Assembly: GCA_958295935.1 (NCBI GenBank)
Contig: OY282385.1
Location: 2,149,545-2,213,544 of the forward strand
DNA: 64,000 nucleotides
Reading direction: 5' to 3'
DNA from: an uncultured Dehalococcoidia bacterium
GTDB lineage: Bacteria; Chloroflexota; Dehalococcoidia; Lucifugimonadales; Lucifugimonadaceae
Shown here piece by piece: positions 24,886 through 33,741 of this stretch; position 1 is the first letter of the stretch; every line of letters starts with the position of its first letter. The position numbers and the translations under genes are program-made. The notes under the pieces were generated by a model that saw nothing but the letters and a program-made list of their open reading frames with translations, searched no databases and was not told the origin of the DNA.

Positions 24886-25830
24886 CTAGGAAACCCGCTT
24901 CAACGCTATCAACTCAGCGTGCACCAGGATGCGCCGGTCGTACACGTTCGGAGGCCAACACGTAACCAGCGTGATCCGGGAATCCGCCGCCCGCGTCAGA
25001 TGAAGATCGTCCTCATGCAACAGCTCCGTCGCAACCACACGATACAGATACTCCCCATCCGCCGTCACCAAAGTCACGTCCACCGGATCCTCCATGATCA
25101 GACTCGATATCTCCGGCAAACGATGGAAGACGCTCCCCTCACCCTGAAGAATGCTGCGCAAGTGACCAAAATACCACCCGCGAGACAACTCACCCGGATT
25201 CGCAGAATCCGGAATGTGCCCAACCGTGTTGTCCGGAGTCTCGTAAGCCAGATAATCCCCCAGGTCGATGATCCCAAGGTCCATCACGCCGGAGTCCAGG
25301 CCCACCGCCGGAATGAGGATCCGAAACGCCGCAGAACCCGCCACGCCGGACACCACACCGCCGTCCAGCGACGACACCGGCTCATAACCCTCCGGCAAAC
25401 CGGGACCCCCGAAAGGCAACGAGCCGGCCCAACCGGAATCGTCCCAGTACTTCGGATTCATCAGATTGGCCGGATACACCGACGCAAGATCCAGCGCGTC
25501 CGGAGAAGGCGCCGCCGCGGCGAGCGAGACCGGAGACTCAACCGCGCTGCCGGACGCGCTCCCCCTCGAATCCTCCACCTCCGCCGTCGGCGAGCCAACC
25601 GCCGCCGCCGGCGCCGACCTAAGCGTCAACGCCGCACGCTCCGCCGTAGGAACGCCCACCTCGAAACGCGCCGCGTCCGAACCCGAACGCAAACGCGAAT
25701 AATGCTGATAGGCCACCAGACCCAGCACCACAAGCCCCATCGGGACCAGAACGATGAGCGACCTGACGGCCAAGACCACCAAGGCCCGAGGTACGCGAAC
25801 CGCCCGCAGCCTTCCAACCACGTCAACCAC
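24886..25830 (-). CDS. Sortase-family transpeptidase
   Basis: 314 residues. One membrane helix (about 18-40) is followed by a long low-complexity stalk rich in Ala, Ser and Glu, then a sortase beta-barrel from residue 168. The catalytic set is His223 (YFGHLR), Cys291 (TLVTCWP) and Arg299/300 (VYDRRILVHAE). Sortases anchor LPXTG-type proteins to the wall or cross-link pilins; no substrate gene is adjacent. A GTG start at 25830 is the best available. The stop TAG lies in AAGCTAGGAAA, a repeat core. Its presence supports a single-membrane envelope. Confidence 0.88.
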   Translation of the reverse strand: MVDVVGRLRAVRVPRALVVLAVRSLIVLVPMGLVVLGLVAYQHYSRLRSGSDAARFEVGVPTAERAALTLRSAPAAAVGSPTAEVEDSRGSASGSAVESPVSLAAAAPSPDALDLASVYPANLMNPKYWDDSGWAGSLPFGGPGLPEGYEPVSSLDGGVVSGVAGSAAFRILIPAVGLDSGVMDLGIIDLGDYLAYETPDNTVGHIPDSANPGELSRGWYFGHLRSILQGEGSVFHRLPEISSLIMEDPVDVTLVTADGEYLYRVVATELLHEDDLHLTRAADSRITLVTCWPPNVYDRRILVHAELIALKRVS

Positions 25831-26054
25831 CCGAGCGCTTTCCGCCCCGCGTCTCTGGCGCGTAGGAAAACGGCCGCCAGCGCGCCCCGTACAGCGGAAC
25901 GTGAACCACCCGCGTCTCTGGCGCGTAGGAAAACAGCCTTCCGGCCATATCCCGCGCCGGCAGGAGGTATTTGCTCTCCGCGACTCTACGCGTCATCGGC
26001 GCCGCTCAACCGCGCTCGCACGCCGCACCCGGCAGCCCCGCCAGCCTCCGCCCC
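25831..26054. repeat. Sortase leader duplication
   Basis: CCCGCGTCTCTGGCGCGTAG followed by GAAAAC occurs twice (about 25851 and 25909), next to CAACCACCCG/GAACCACCCG, so the sortase start region is partly doubled. The rest holds nothing recognisable. Confidence 0.7.
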
Positions 26055-26285
26055 CTAGTAGCGGACGTTTGCGCCGCGCCTCGGATTCGGACTCGCCCCC
26101 TCTATTATCGGCTCATTCAGATGAACCTCTCCGTTTCGTATCTTGATATTGAATCCGCAATTCGGATTCACGCACACCCACGCCTTGTAGTGAACAGCCG
26201 CACCCTGACCGCCAAAATCCGAAAGCGGAGCAAGGACACCTTCTCCGCAAGATAGGCACTGCGGAAATCTGCTGGTTTCCAACAT
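26055..26285 (-). CDS. Small zinc-ribbon-like protein
   Basis: 76 residues with two cysteine pairs: Cys10/Cys13 (QCLSC) and Cys38/Cys43 (VCVNPNC), the spacing of a small zinc ribbon. The stretch between is a beta-hairpin-like segment with Tyr and Trp. The ATG at 26285 follows AAAAGGGGTGG. The function is not known; such ribbons occur in nucleic-acid-binding and scaffold proteins. The gene sits between the sortase and a gap of 230 bases with no features. Confidence 0.65.
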   Translation of the reverse strand: MLETSRFPQCLSCGEGVLAPLSDFGGQGAAVHYKAWVCVNPNCGFNIKIRNGEVHLNEPIIEGASPNPRRGANVRY

Positions 26286-26518
26286 CCACCCCTTTTCCCC
26301 AGGTTGATGAGCAGGTCTGACGGGACGCCCGGCGCCCCAGCCCGCCTTAAAACAAACAGTTTACCCCCTAACGCCCCCGAATGGCACACCCCAAAACCGC
26401 CACTTGCAGCCATTGACGCCGCACCACTGCGCCACCGACCCCCGCGCCGCGCCGTAGAATAGCAACTCCACAAGCCGGAAAACCCCGCAGAGCGGCCGAT
26501 TCGGCAATCCCAAAAATC
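26286..26518. other. Gap with no recognised feature
   Basis: I looked for a tRNA or hairpin terminator here and found none. An AT-richer patch (TTAAAACAAACAG near 26346) may hold a promoter for the zinc-ribbon gene on the minus strand. Confidence 0.4.
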
Positions 26519-26958
26519 TTCCCTGCCGAATGACCAACTCAGTAAGCCCAAAAACCTTCCCTGCCGAATCGCCGCCGCCGCAAGATAAAAAATCCCCGCA
26601 GAGCGGACGCCCCGGAGAGCTGGAAAAATCCCCGCAGAGCGGCCGACCAGGCAAGCTAAGAAACCTTCCCTGCCAAATGACCAACTCAGCAAGCCCAAAA
26701 ACCTTCCCTGCCGAATCGCCGCCGCCGCAAGGTAAAAAAACACCGCAGAGCGGACACCCCGGAAAGCTGGAAAAATCCCCGCAGAGCGGCCGACCAGGCA
26801 AGCTAAGAAACCTTCCCTGCCAAATGACCAACTCAGCAAGCCAAAAAACCTTCCCTGCCGAATCGCCGCCGCCGCAAGGTAAAAAAACACCGCAGAGCGG
26901 ACGCCCCGGAGAGCTGGAAAAATCCCCACAGAGCGGCCGACCCGGCAAGCTAAGAAAT
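26519..26958 (+). repeat. Three 147-bp units leading into tsaD
   Basis: ATGACCAACTCAG lies at 26530 and 26677 and 26824, an exact 147-bp (49-codon) period. Each unit has two CCGC-AGA-GCGG mini-hairpins, a GAGCTGGAAAAA core and a GCAAGCTAAGAAA core. The frame is open through all three units and runs into tsaD, and is also open on the minus strand. Confidence 0.93.
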
Positions 26959-28005
26959 ATGATGGGGATAGAGACCTCCTGTGACGAAACGGCGGTCGGC
27001 ATAGTCGACCAGCGAGGCCGCCTGCTCGCAAACGTAGTCGCCTCCCAATCCGACCTACACTCCCGATTCGGCGGCGTCGTACCGGAAGTCGCCTCCAGAC
27101 AACACCTGCTCGAAATACCCGGCGTACTCGACAGAGCCCTCCGGCAGGCCGGCCTCGGCTGGAACCGGATCGACGCAATCGCAGTAGCCAACGGCCCGGG
27201 ACTCGCCGGCGCCCTCATCGTCGGAGTCAACGTCGCAAAAGGACTCGCAGCCGCCCTCGACGTACCCCTCATAGGCGTCAACCACCTCGCAGGACACGTC
27301 TACTCCGCATGGATCGACACAGGAAGCGGAACCGCCGTCCAAGACCCCGAAATCCCCGCTCCAAAGGCAGACGGCCCAACCCGAACCTGCCTCATCGTAT
27401 CCGGAGGACACACCGAACTCATACTCATGCACCCCGACGGACGCTTCCGCATGATCGGACAGACACGCGACGACGCCGCAGGAGAAGCATTCGACAAAGC
27501 CGCAAGAGTCATGGGAATGAGATACCCCGGCGGCCCCGAAATACAGCGAGCAGCCCAAACCGGCGCACCCTCGGCGCCGCTGCCTAGAGCATGGCTCAGA
27601 GGAACCGACGACTTCAGCTTCAGCGGGCTGAAGACCGCAGTCATACGACGCGCCAGGCAGGAAGGCCTATACCCGCCTCCCGGCGGCGGCCCGCCCAAGG
27701 ACAAGGCCGACGCGCTCGCCAGAGCCTTCCAGGAATCCGTCGTAGACGTACTGGTAAACAAGACCGTCGAGGCATCCGAAAGACTGGGATCCGGCGAAAT
27801 AGTGCTCGCAGGCGGCGTCGCAGCAAACTCCGCGCTCAGAGAAGCCCTCGTACAGGCATCCAAAATCCCCGTAGCCGTACCCCCGCCCTGGCTCTGCACC
27901 GACAACGGAGCCATGATCGCCATGGCCGGCCTCGTCGAACTCAATCGAGGCGCCAGATCAGGATGGAACCTGGACGTCCACCCAGGCATGAGACTAGCCA
28001 GCTAG
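26959..28005 (+). CDS. tsaD: tRNA N6-adenosine threonylcarbamoyltransferase
   Basis: 348 residues of the ASKHA-fold enzyme that transfers the threonylcarbamoyl group to A37 of ANN-decoding tRNAs. GIETSCDETA opens the protein. The metal-binding HxxxH is NHLAGH, SGGHTEL is the phosphate loop, and CTDNGAMIA carries the last metal ligand. The ATG-ATG at 26959/26962 follows the core GCTAAGAAAT and matches family starts, so I do not include the repeat-coded 143-residue extension that would start at 26530. The stop reads CCAGCTAGAGA, again a core-like sequence. Confidence 0.94.
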   Translation: MMGIETSCDETAVGIVDQRGRLLANVVASQSDLHSRFGGVVPEVASRQHLLEIPGVLDRALRQAGLGWNRIDAIAVANGPGLAGALIVGVNVAKGLAAALDVPLIGVNHLAGHVYSAWIDTGSGTAVQDPEIPAPKADGPTRTCLIVSGGHTELILMHPDGRFRMIGQTRDDAAGEAFDKAARVMGMRYPGGPEIQRAAQTGAPSAPLPRAWLRGTDDFSFSGLKTAVIRRARQEGLYPPPGGGPPKDKADALARAFQESVVDVLVNKTVEASERLGSGEIVLAGGVAANSALREALVQASKIPVAVPPPWLCTDNGAMIAMAGLVELNRGARSGWNLDVHPGMRLAS

Positions 28006-28032
28006 AGACCACCCTCATACGCCGCGCCCCCG

Positions 28033-28232
28033 CGGACTACACGCGAGTCCAGCAATAACCCCGGTAATGCAGGTTGGAGCTCCCGCGCGCCGCGGACTAC
28101 ACGCGAGTCCAGCAATAACCCCGGCAGTGCAGGGCGGAGCCCGCGCGCCCCACGGACTACACGCGAGTCCGGCAATAACCCCGGTAGTGCAGGACGGAGC
28201 TCCCGCGCGCCGCGGACTACACGCGCGGCCAG
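28033..28232 (-). repeat. 60-bp tandem copies of a gene 3' end
   Basis: CGGACTACACGCG lies at 28033, 28093, 28153 and 28213, an exact 60-bp period. The last copy is the coding end (YYWPRV) of the PH-like gene; the three others are downstream non-coding copies with a few changes. Confidence 0.95.
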
Positions 28233-28777
28233 TAATAGCCCCGGTAGTGCAGCGCCACGGTCTCGCGCCAGGCGCGAAGAGCCATATCCTGCCGCATACT
28301 CTCAACCCTCGCGGCCAGATCCTCAGCCGCATCCGCATCGCCATTGTCCACCTCGCCCTCGACGACCCCGCCCGGCGTCACGAAGCGAAGAACCAACCCC
28401 GGCATCCTGAACAGATAATCAGCCAGCAGAACCAGAGCGATGAACCCAACCACCCCTCCCACCACGGCCCCCACCGTCTCGTTGCGAGTCACCTGCCAAA
28501 CCCCTACCGCGGCCAAAACGCCGATGAACCCCCATATCGCACTCCGCCTGTCCCGCTCCCGCCGATCCAGCTTCACCGCCACTACGTCCGACAACCTCGC
28601 CGCGGCAAACCCCCCACTCGCACCCCCCGCGTACAGTATCCGCTCATTCGTCAGAATGAAACGAGCGCCGCCCGAGCCCGGAGCCGTCAGAACCTCCGAC
28701 TCCCCGGGAAGCATGTCCAGCAGACCCGGCTCCTCGTCCGCCCCGTCCCGCTCCTCGGCGCGCGGCTCGACCGCCAT
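28217..28777 (-). CDS. Membrane protein with PH-like N-terminal domain
   Basis: 186 residues. The segment ARFILTNERILYAGG with the following beta-strands is typical of bacterial PH-like domains that begin membrane proteins of unknown role. Two helices follow (about 83-103 and 105-125), then an acidic loop and a C-terminal helix. GAGGGG lies before the ATG at 28777. It is downstream of the DUF2851 gene on the same strand, probably in one transcript. The 3' end is copied three more times downstream. No function assigned. Confidence 0.72.
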   Translation of the reverse strand: MAVEPRAEERDGADEEPGLLDMLPGESEVLTAPGSGGARFILTNERILYAGGASGGFAAARLSDVVAVKLDRRERDRRSAIWGFIGVLAAVGVWQVTRNETVGAVVGGVVGFIALVLLADYLFRMPGLVLRFVTPGGVVEGEVDNGDADAAEDLAARVESMRQDMALRAWRETVALHYRGYYWPRV

Positions 28778-28868
28778 CAGCCCCTCACCCCCTCATCGCG
28801 CCGCGAGCGCAACCCGCCACCGGCCCTCACCGCCTCATCGCGCCGCGAGCGCAACCCCCAACCGGCCC
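28778..28868 (-). repeat. Duplicated leader of the PH-like gene
   Basis: GCGATGAGGCGGTGAGGGCC then GGTGGCGGGTTGCGCTCGCG occurs twice between the DUF2851 stop and the PH-like ATG. Another near copy (GCGATGAGGGGGTGAGGG) carries the ribosome site. Confidence 0.8.
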
Positions 28869-30116
28869 TCATCTCCGCCCCCTCCCCGCGCCCAACGGCA
28901 ACTGCCTCGTCATGTCCATAGGCAGAGTCAACGCGCGGTACAGATAGATCAACCCCTGCTGCTCACGCGCGCCAAAACCCGGACCGCGGCCAGACGGAAC
29001 GCCCGAAAACAACGCACGAGCCTCACGCGTCACCGCGTTCTCCGGCAGCGCGGGAAACACCCGATACAGCCCCGCCGCCCTGGACTCCAACTCTCCGCGC
29101 CCATACAACCGCGAAGCCGCACACACACCCGGCAGCGCCGCGTTGACCGCTATCTCCGCAGCCCGGGCGCCGCCGATCAGCGCCCGGCCCCCACCAACGC
29201 CCGGAACCTCCAGGCCCCGAACCAGACCCCGCGCCGATTCAGCGCCCATCACCTCCTCGGCAAGCGCCCTGGCGGGCCCGCCCCTCGCCATCCAGCGAGC
29301 CGCAAGCCGAGCCGCGCCCCGCAACCTGCGCTCCGGCGCGTTATCCGGCCTGCCCGCACCCCGCGTCCACGACGGACGAGACCCGCTCAAACAGGGAGCC
29401 CCCGCAGGCTTTGCGCCAAAACCGCCCGACCAAAGCAGAAGAGCCTCCAACCCCGCAGCGCCCCCGCCGCAGCCGGCCAGGACCTCCCAGGGCATCCTCT
29501 CCGCCAACTGCCGGAACTGCCGCTTGTTGCGAGGGTATCCGAGACACTCCATAACCAGAGAATACAGCGCCTGATCCACCCCCCAACGCTGCATCGAAAG
29601 CCTGGCCCCGCTCACACGCGCGGCAAAGCGCTCCTCCCCGGCCGTGGACAGATCCAACGGAAGCGGAACCAAAGCCCCGTCCCGCCCGCGCTCCGCCTCC
29701 GCTTCCCGCTCCGGTCCGGCGCACTCACTCGAAGACCCGGCCCGCCCGCGCCCACCGCGCGACGGCCTCGACAACAAAGCCCCTATGTGCAACTCCCGAA
29801 CGCTCCGCCTGTCCCTCGTCGTCGTGCCGGCCCCTCCACCGCCCTCCAGGAAAGCATGGAAGGTAACACCGTTGTAGCGAGGATCCCGGTCATGCCCATG
29901 CCCGCGCCAGTCCCCGCGACGGACGTGAATCTCCACGTCCCCGTGCACCCGCCGGCCATCGTCCCGAAGCAGCGCCGCATCCAGGAAATCAGGGCCAAAG
30001 GAACCCCCGCTCCGCCCAGCGTAGATGACCCGATAGCGCCGCCCGTCACTCGCACGCAAGTACACCCCGCTCCCCGCCGAACGCCTCCAGGCATCCTGCA
30101 ACGTCTTTTCCAACAC
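28869..30116 (-). CDS. DUF2851 family protein
   Basis: 415 residues. The segments YLRASDGRRYRVI, FGPDFLDA, GDVEIHVRRGDWRGHGHD and DPRYNGVTFHAF form the conserved DUF2851 core, an uncharacterised family found in Bacteroidota and Chloroflexota with a nuclease-like acidic/His pattern. No function is established. The GTG at 30116 is chosen because it lies just after GGCAAGCTAGAAAGACT, the boundary core in its usual place before a start. A longer frame to 30899 exists, but its extra 261 residues are Gly/Arg-rich repeat translation and overlap the aldolase gene. Confidence 0.78.
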   Translation of the reverse strand: MLEKTLQDAWRRSAGSGVYLRASDGRRYRVIYAGRSGGSFGPDFLDAALLRDDGRRVHGDVEIHVRRGDWRGHGHDRDPRYNGVTFHAFLEGGGGAGTTTRDRRSVRELHIGALLSRPSRGGRGRAGSSSECAGPEREAEAERGRDGALVPLPLDLSTAGEERFAARVSGARLSMQRWGVDQALYSLVMECLGYPRNKRQFRQLAERMPWEVLAGCGGGAAGLEALLLWSGGFGAKPAGAPCLSGSRPSWTRGAGRPDNAPERRLRGAARLAARWMARGGPARALAEEVMGAESARGLVRGLEVPGVGGGRALIGGARAAEIAVNAALPGVCAASRLYGRGELESRAAGLYRVFPALPENAVTREARALFSGVPSGRGPGFGAREQQGLIYLYRALTLPMDMTRQLPLGAGRGRR

Positions 30117-30631
30117 AGTCTTTCTAGCTTGCCGCCCCGGCGCGTCCGGCCTCTCTTCAACTACCCGTACAGTCTCGCCCGGCCTCTCTTCAGATACCCG
30201 GGCAGTCTTAACAGTCTCGCCCGGCCTCTCTTCAGATACCCGGGCAGTCTTAGAAACGCGTACCTTCCCCCCGAACCATCCTCCTTCCTCCGCCACGCCA
30301 GCCACCCGCTTTTTTCTAGCTTGCCGTCCCGGCGCGTCCGACCTCTCTTCAGCCGCCCGGCCCGTCGTTTCCGGACGCCCCGCTCCCCCGACTCCCCCCT
30401 TCTCCAGCCAGGTCGTAAGAACGCCCCCTCGCCCCCCCGCTCGACAACGCACACACCCGCCGCCCACCGCCCGCGAGCCAACCCCGATCCTCTCTCCGGC
30501 GGCCTTCCACCCCGGCGGCCTGCGCTCGCTCACAGCCGCGTTCCAGCGTATCCGCCCGTAGCCGTCAGTGCGAAAGCCAACGCGCCCCTGCCCCCCAAGA
30601 GTGTCCCCCTCTCCGACCGGTCCAACCGTCG
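30117..30631 (-). repeat. DUF2851 leader repeats
   Basis: Read on the minus strand: tandem GCCCGGGTATCTGAAGAGAG and GCCGGGCGAGACTGT units at 30160-30250, and GGCAAGCTAGAAA cores at about 30130 and 30318. The frame stays open, giving ARVSEERPGETV blocks, but nothing family-like is encoded. No separate gene was seen. Confidence 0.7.
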
Positions 30632-31381
30632 TCAGCTTGAAGAAGCGTGAAGCCGCTCGGAGTTTACGAACGCCCGCGCACTGCCGAACATCAACTCCGT
30701 TACCCCGAGCGAAACCGAACAATCCGAGGATAGCTTCTTGCCCGCCCCCCGCGTCCGTTGTACCACGTCGCTCCAGGCCGCCGCGCAATCGGGGTGATCC
30801 ACCTCCCCCGGATGGCCCAACGAAGCCGCAAAATCGTTCGGCCCGGCAGCCACCCCCGTCAACCCAGCGACCCTCAGTATGTCGTCGAGGTTCTCCCAAC
30901 CCGCCCGGGACTCGATCTGACCGAACACCAGCATGTTCTCATTCGCCCACTCGGCAAACGCCAGTTTGCCCCCATACCCCTCGATCTTCTCCTCATCGCC
31001 GAACTCCGTACCGCGCCCGCCGCCCCAGGAACGCCAGCCGGCCGGCGGAAACAGACACGCATCCGCCAACATCTGCGCCTGCTCGCCCGATTCCACGTGC
31101 GGACCAACGACCCCCTGCACGCCGCGATCCAAAAACAGGTTTATCGTATCCGAGCGCAAGTTCGGAACCCTGGCCATGACCGACATCCCGTAGCCGTTCG
31201 CAACCCGGCATACGTCGTCCACCGACTCAGGAGTGAAGTGGCCGTGCTCCCCGTCCACGTTCACCGCGTCGAAACCGCACTGCGCAGCCAACTCCACCAG
31301 CTGCGTCGACGGAAACACCAACCCGAACACCACCGCCCTCTGCCCCTCCCGATTCCGCTTCAGTATCGAGTTCTCGATCAT
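30632..31381 (-). CDS. HpcH/HpaI aldolase family protein
   Basis: 249 residues of the (beta/alpha)8 class II aldolases that cleave 4-hydroxy-2-oxo acids to pyruvate and an aldehyde. VNVDGEHG holds the catalytic Asp/His pair, VPNLRSD the substrate Arg, GVVGPHVESGEQA the middle barrel strands, and FGQIESRAGWENLDDI the Mg-binding Glu. The substrate is likely a sugar-acid-derived 2-keto acid. The ATG follows GAAGCTGGAAAAAAAGAA, a repeat core in place of a Shine-Dalgarno site. The DUF2851 gene is downstream on the same strand. Confidence 0.87.
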   Translation of the reverse strand: MIENSILKRNREGQRAVVFGLVFPSTQLVELAAQCGFDAVNVDGEHGHFTPESVDDVCRVANGYGMSVMARVPNLRSDTINLFLDRGVQGVVGPHVESGEQAQMLADACLFPPAGWRSWGGGRGTEFGDEEKIEGYGGKLAFAEWANENMLVFGQIESRAGWENLDDILRVAGLTGVAAGPNDFAASLGHPGEVDHPDCAAAWSDVVQRTRGAGKKLSSDCSVSLGVTELMFGSARAFVNSERLHASSS

Positions 31382-31851
31382 TTCTTTTTTTCCAGCTTCC
31401 CGCCGACTGCATCGGCGACAGCCCGCCTTATTCTCCCAAAAATTCTCGCGCTTTCCAGCTACCGCTCACAGCGGCTCGCCCTGCGCTCCCACGCGAGGCG
31501 CCAGTTGCAGAAACGCGTTTTCTAGCGCCCGCTCATGCGGCTCGCTTCCACGAGCTGAGGTTTTGGGCATATAGGCAAAGTTTCCCTGACCGCTCACGGC
31601 GGCTCGCCATTCCTGCGCCCATTATTGCACGAAGGGCGCAACTGTCCGCGTCTTTTTAACATTGCATACCGACGAACCGACTTCCCCCTCCTTTGTTTGT
31701 GCCAGAGCCAGAACCAGAGCCGGCACAGCGTCCCGCTCCCTCCCCGCCGCGTCCCACAACTCCCCGCCCGGAAACTTGGCTGCCCGCTAGAAAACCGGCA
31801 ATGCCGGCTCGGTTGCCCGCTAGAAAACCCGGCAATGCCGGCTAAGAAAAC
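31382..31851. repeat. Gap with boundary repeats in both orientations
   Basis: To about 31620 the cores run on the minus strand, each after a small stem: CCGC-TGTGA-GCGG then TAGCTGGAAAG, and CCGC-ATGA-GCGG then GCGCTAGAAAA. From 31770 they run on the plus strand: GCCCGCTAGAAAAC, CCGGC-AAT-GCCGG, CTAAGAAAAC. Nothing coding was recognised in the 470 bases. Confidence 0.75.
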
Positions 31852-33741
31852 CTAGTTGTTCGATGAAAACCAATCGGCGATGTTCCACAACTGGCTGTCC
31901 CAGGCGTTGAACCGCACCCCCTGCAGGTCATTCGACACAGCCGAAACTATCCCCCGGTTCACCAGCGGAATCTCGTAGTAGCTCTGCACGTGAACGTCGT
32001 TCAGCCGCTTCACCAGAGCCTCCCGCTCAGCGCCCGCCGGCGTATGCTCCAGCTCCGCAAACAGTTTCTCATACTCCGAGTTGCAGGAACGAGCATTGTT
32101 CCCGCCCCCCCAGTTGTTATCCCGCGTCTGAACGTGGTCGCACAGCCCGGCCGAAAGAGCCCGCTGAGGGTCCACCCCGGAACCCGACGTATACATCTGC
32201 ACGTCCGCGAAGAACCGCCGGTAAGACGCCTCGGCGTCCGCCACGGGATCCCCCCCAAAGAAGACCCCCGCATCATGCCGTACCAGCTCCGTCTCTATAC
32301 CTATCTCGCGCCACCAGCCCCGGATCATCTCCTGCGTATCCTGCCGGATCGAATTCACGGTAGTCTGATAGGAAACGCGCAAAGGCGTCCCCATGTACTC
32401 GCGAACCCCGTCCCCGTCCCCGTCCACCACGCCGTTATCATCCAGCAGCCTCCTCGCCCCGTCGACGTCCTGCGCCAGGCAGCCGTCGTTCGCCGTCGAA
32501 GCGTAATTCGCAGGCGCGGCAATCACGTTGCAAGTCGGCCTCGCGGCGAAGCCATACAGCCGATCCGAAATGGCCGCACGATCGATCGCCATAGACATCG
32601 CCTCCGGGATCGGCCTGAACGTCAGGAACGGATGCGGATTCGCCCCGTCCAGGTACTCCGAACGATCCTCGCCCAGACCCGGATCCGGATTCGTCTGGTT
32701 CACCACCAGACGCTCCACCTGACTCGCAAACGCAGCGGCCACCCGGCCAACCCCGCGGGCCTCCATCCCCTCCAGAAGCTCCGGCGCGACCTGCAGGTTC
32801 CACCCATACTCCGCATCGCCCAGCTCCAGTACGGACCGCGCAGCCCCGGCCGCATCGCCGCCGCCCCGCAGAACCACCTCGTCGAAGTAAGCCGCCTCAC
32901 CCCGGTAGAACGGATTGCGCTCGTAGACCGCGCCCGAATCGGGCGTAAACTCGACGATCCGATAGGCCCCCGTGCCCACGGGCGCAACGTTCTGCGCCTC
33001 GCAGCCCCTCGCGGCAGCCCCCACGCAGTCCGCAAACTGCTCGCGGCTGAGTATCGGCATACTGGCGCCCACGAAAGCCGTATACGGATAGGGCGTAGGA
33101 CCATCGAAGGTTATCCGAACCGTACGATCGTTCGGAGCCTCCACCGAAACGATGCCGTGGAAAACGTCCCGGCTCGTACAGCCCGCAGCCTCATCCAGAC
33201 AGTAGCGCCAGGTGAAGACAACGTCCTCCGCGGTCATCGCGCTGCCGTCCGACCACGTCAAACCCTCTCTCAGCCGCCACGTAACAGTCAGCAGATCCTC
33301 TGAAATCCCCCCGTTCTCCAGCGTCGGAATCTCAGCCGCCAACCTCGGCGCGAGGCCCCCCTCCGGGTCGTAGCTCGCCAGAGGCTCCAGCGTAACCGCC
33401 CCCGCGTCCGCATCCTTATCGCCCCCGGAGAGGTACGGAATAGGCAGAGAAGGCGCCTGCCAGTACACAAGCGTAAGTCTTTCTGGCCGGGGCTCCGGCC
33501 GAACGGTTTCCGGTGCAACGGCAGCCGACGGCGAGGGCTCCGGCCGAACGGTTTCTTGTGCAACGGCAACCGACGGCGAAGGCTCCGGCTGAACGGTTTC
33601 TTGTGCAACGGCAACCGACGGCGAAGGCTCGCCCCCGCGCCCGCACGCGGCGACCACTAGGGCCAGCGCCAACAACGCTCCGACTAGAAGCCGGCTCGCC
33701 GGTAGAACCGGCCGGCGAGCCGGCGGTGAACCGGTGTGCAC
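31852..33741 (-). CDS. ABC transporter substrate-binding lipoprotein (family 5)
   Basis: 629 residues. A signal peptide ends in the lipobox VVAAC (Cys33), so the protein is lipid-anchored. After an 85-residue stalk comes the peptide/nickel-type binding fold (WRLREGLTWSDGSAMTAEDVV, PVGTGAYRIVEF). The stalk holds three 15-residue blocks (EPSPSVAVAQETVRP) from a 45-bp tandem repeat. Family ligands are di- or oligopeptides, or sugars in some lineages. No permease or ATPase gene is nearby, so it is an orphan here. The GTG start at 33741 gives the basic N-region. The stop lies next to GCTAAGAAAAC. Confidence 0.88.
   Translation of the reverse strand: MHTGSPPARRPVLPASRLLVGALLALALVVAACGRGGEPSPSVAVAQETVQPEPSPSVAVAQETVRPEPSPSAAVAPETVRPEPRPERLTLVYWQAPSLPIPYLSGGDKDADAGAVTLEPLASYDPEGGLAPRLAAEIPTLENGGISEDLLTVTWRLREGLTWSDGSAMTAEDVVFTWRYCLDEAAGCTSRDVFHGIVSVEAPNDRTVRITFDGPTPYPYTAFVGASMPILSREQFADCVGAAARGCEAQNVAPVGTGAYRIVEFTPDSGAVYERNPFYRGEAAYFDEVVLRGGGDAAGAARSVLELGDAEYGWNLQVAPELLEGMEARGVGRVAAAFASQVERLVVNQTNPDPGLGEDRSEYLDGANPHPFLTFRPIPEAMSMAIDRAAISDRLYGFAARPTCNVIAAPANYASTANDGCLAQDVDGARRLLDDNGVVDGDGDGVREYMGTPLRVSYQTTVNSIRQDTQEMIRGWWREIGIETELVRHDAGVFFGGDPVADAEASYRRFFADVQMYTSGSGVDPQRALSAGLCDHVQTRDNNWGGGNNARSCNSEYEKLFAELEHTPAGAEREALVKRLNDVHVQSYYEIPLVNRGIVSAVSNDLQGVRFNAWDSQLWNIADWFSSNN
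33483..33632 (-). repeat. 45-bp in-frame repeats in the lipoprotein stalk
   Basis: Three units of GGCTCCGGCYGAACGGTTTC, then TTGTGCAACGGCAACCGACG, 45 bp each, just after the lipobox. The frame is kept. Confidence 0.92.

Noticed and set aside
26286-26518. tRNA gene
   Set aside because: A GTGGCGCAGTGGTGCGG-like stretch on the minus strand recalls a D-arm, but there is no T-arm or acceptor match.
26530-26958. N-terminal extension of TsaD
   Set aside because: The family start matches the ATG at 26959/26962; the extension is low-complexity repeat translation. Kept as a finding, not as part of the gene.
26168-27178. Long minus-strand frame with repeated GRSAGIFPA blocks opposite tsaD
   Set aside because: It is the reverse reading of the 147-bp repeats and the 5' end of tsaD; no family-like sequence, and tsaD is certain on the other strand.
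28440-30650. 736-residue plus-strand Pro/Arg-rich frame
   Set aside because: Shadow of the PH-like and DUF2851 genes and of repeats; composition is that of antisense GC-rich DNA.
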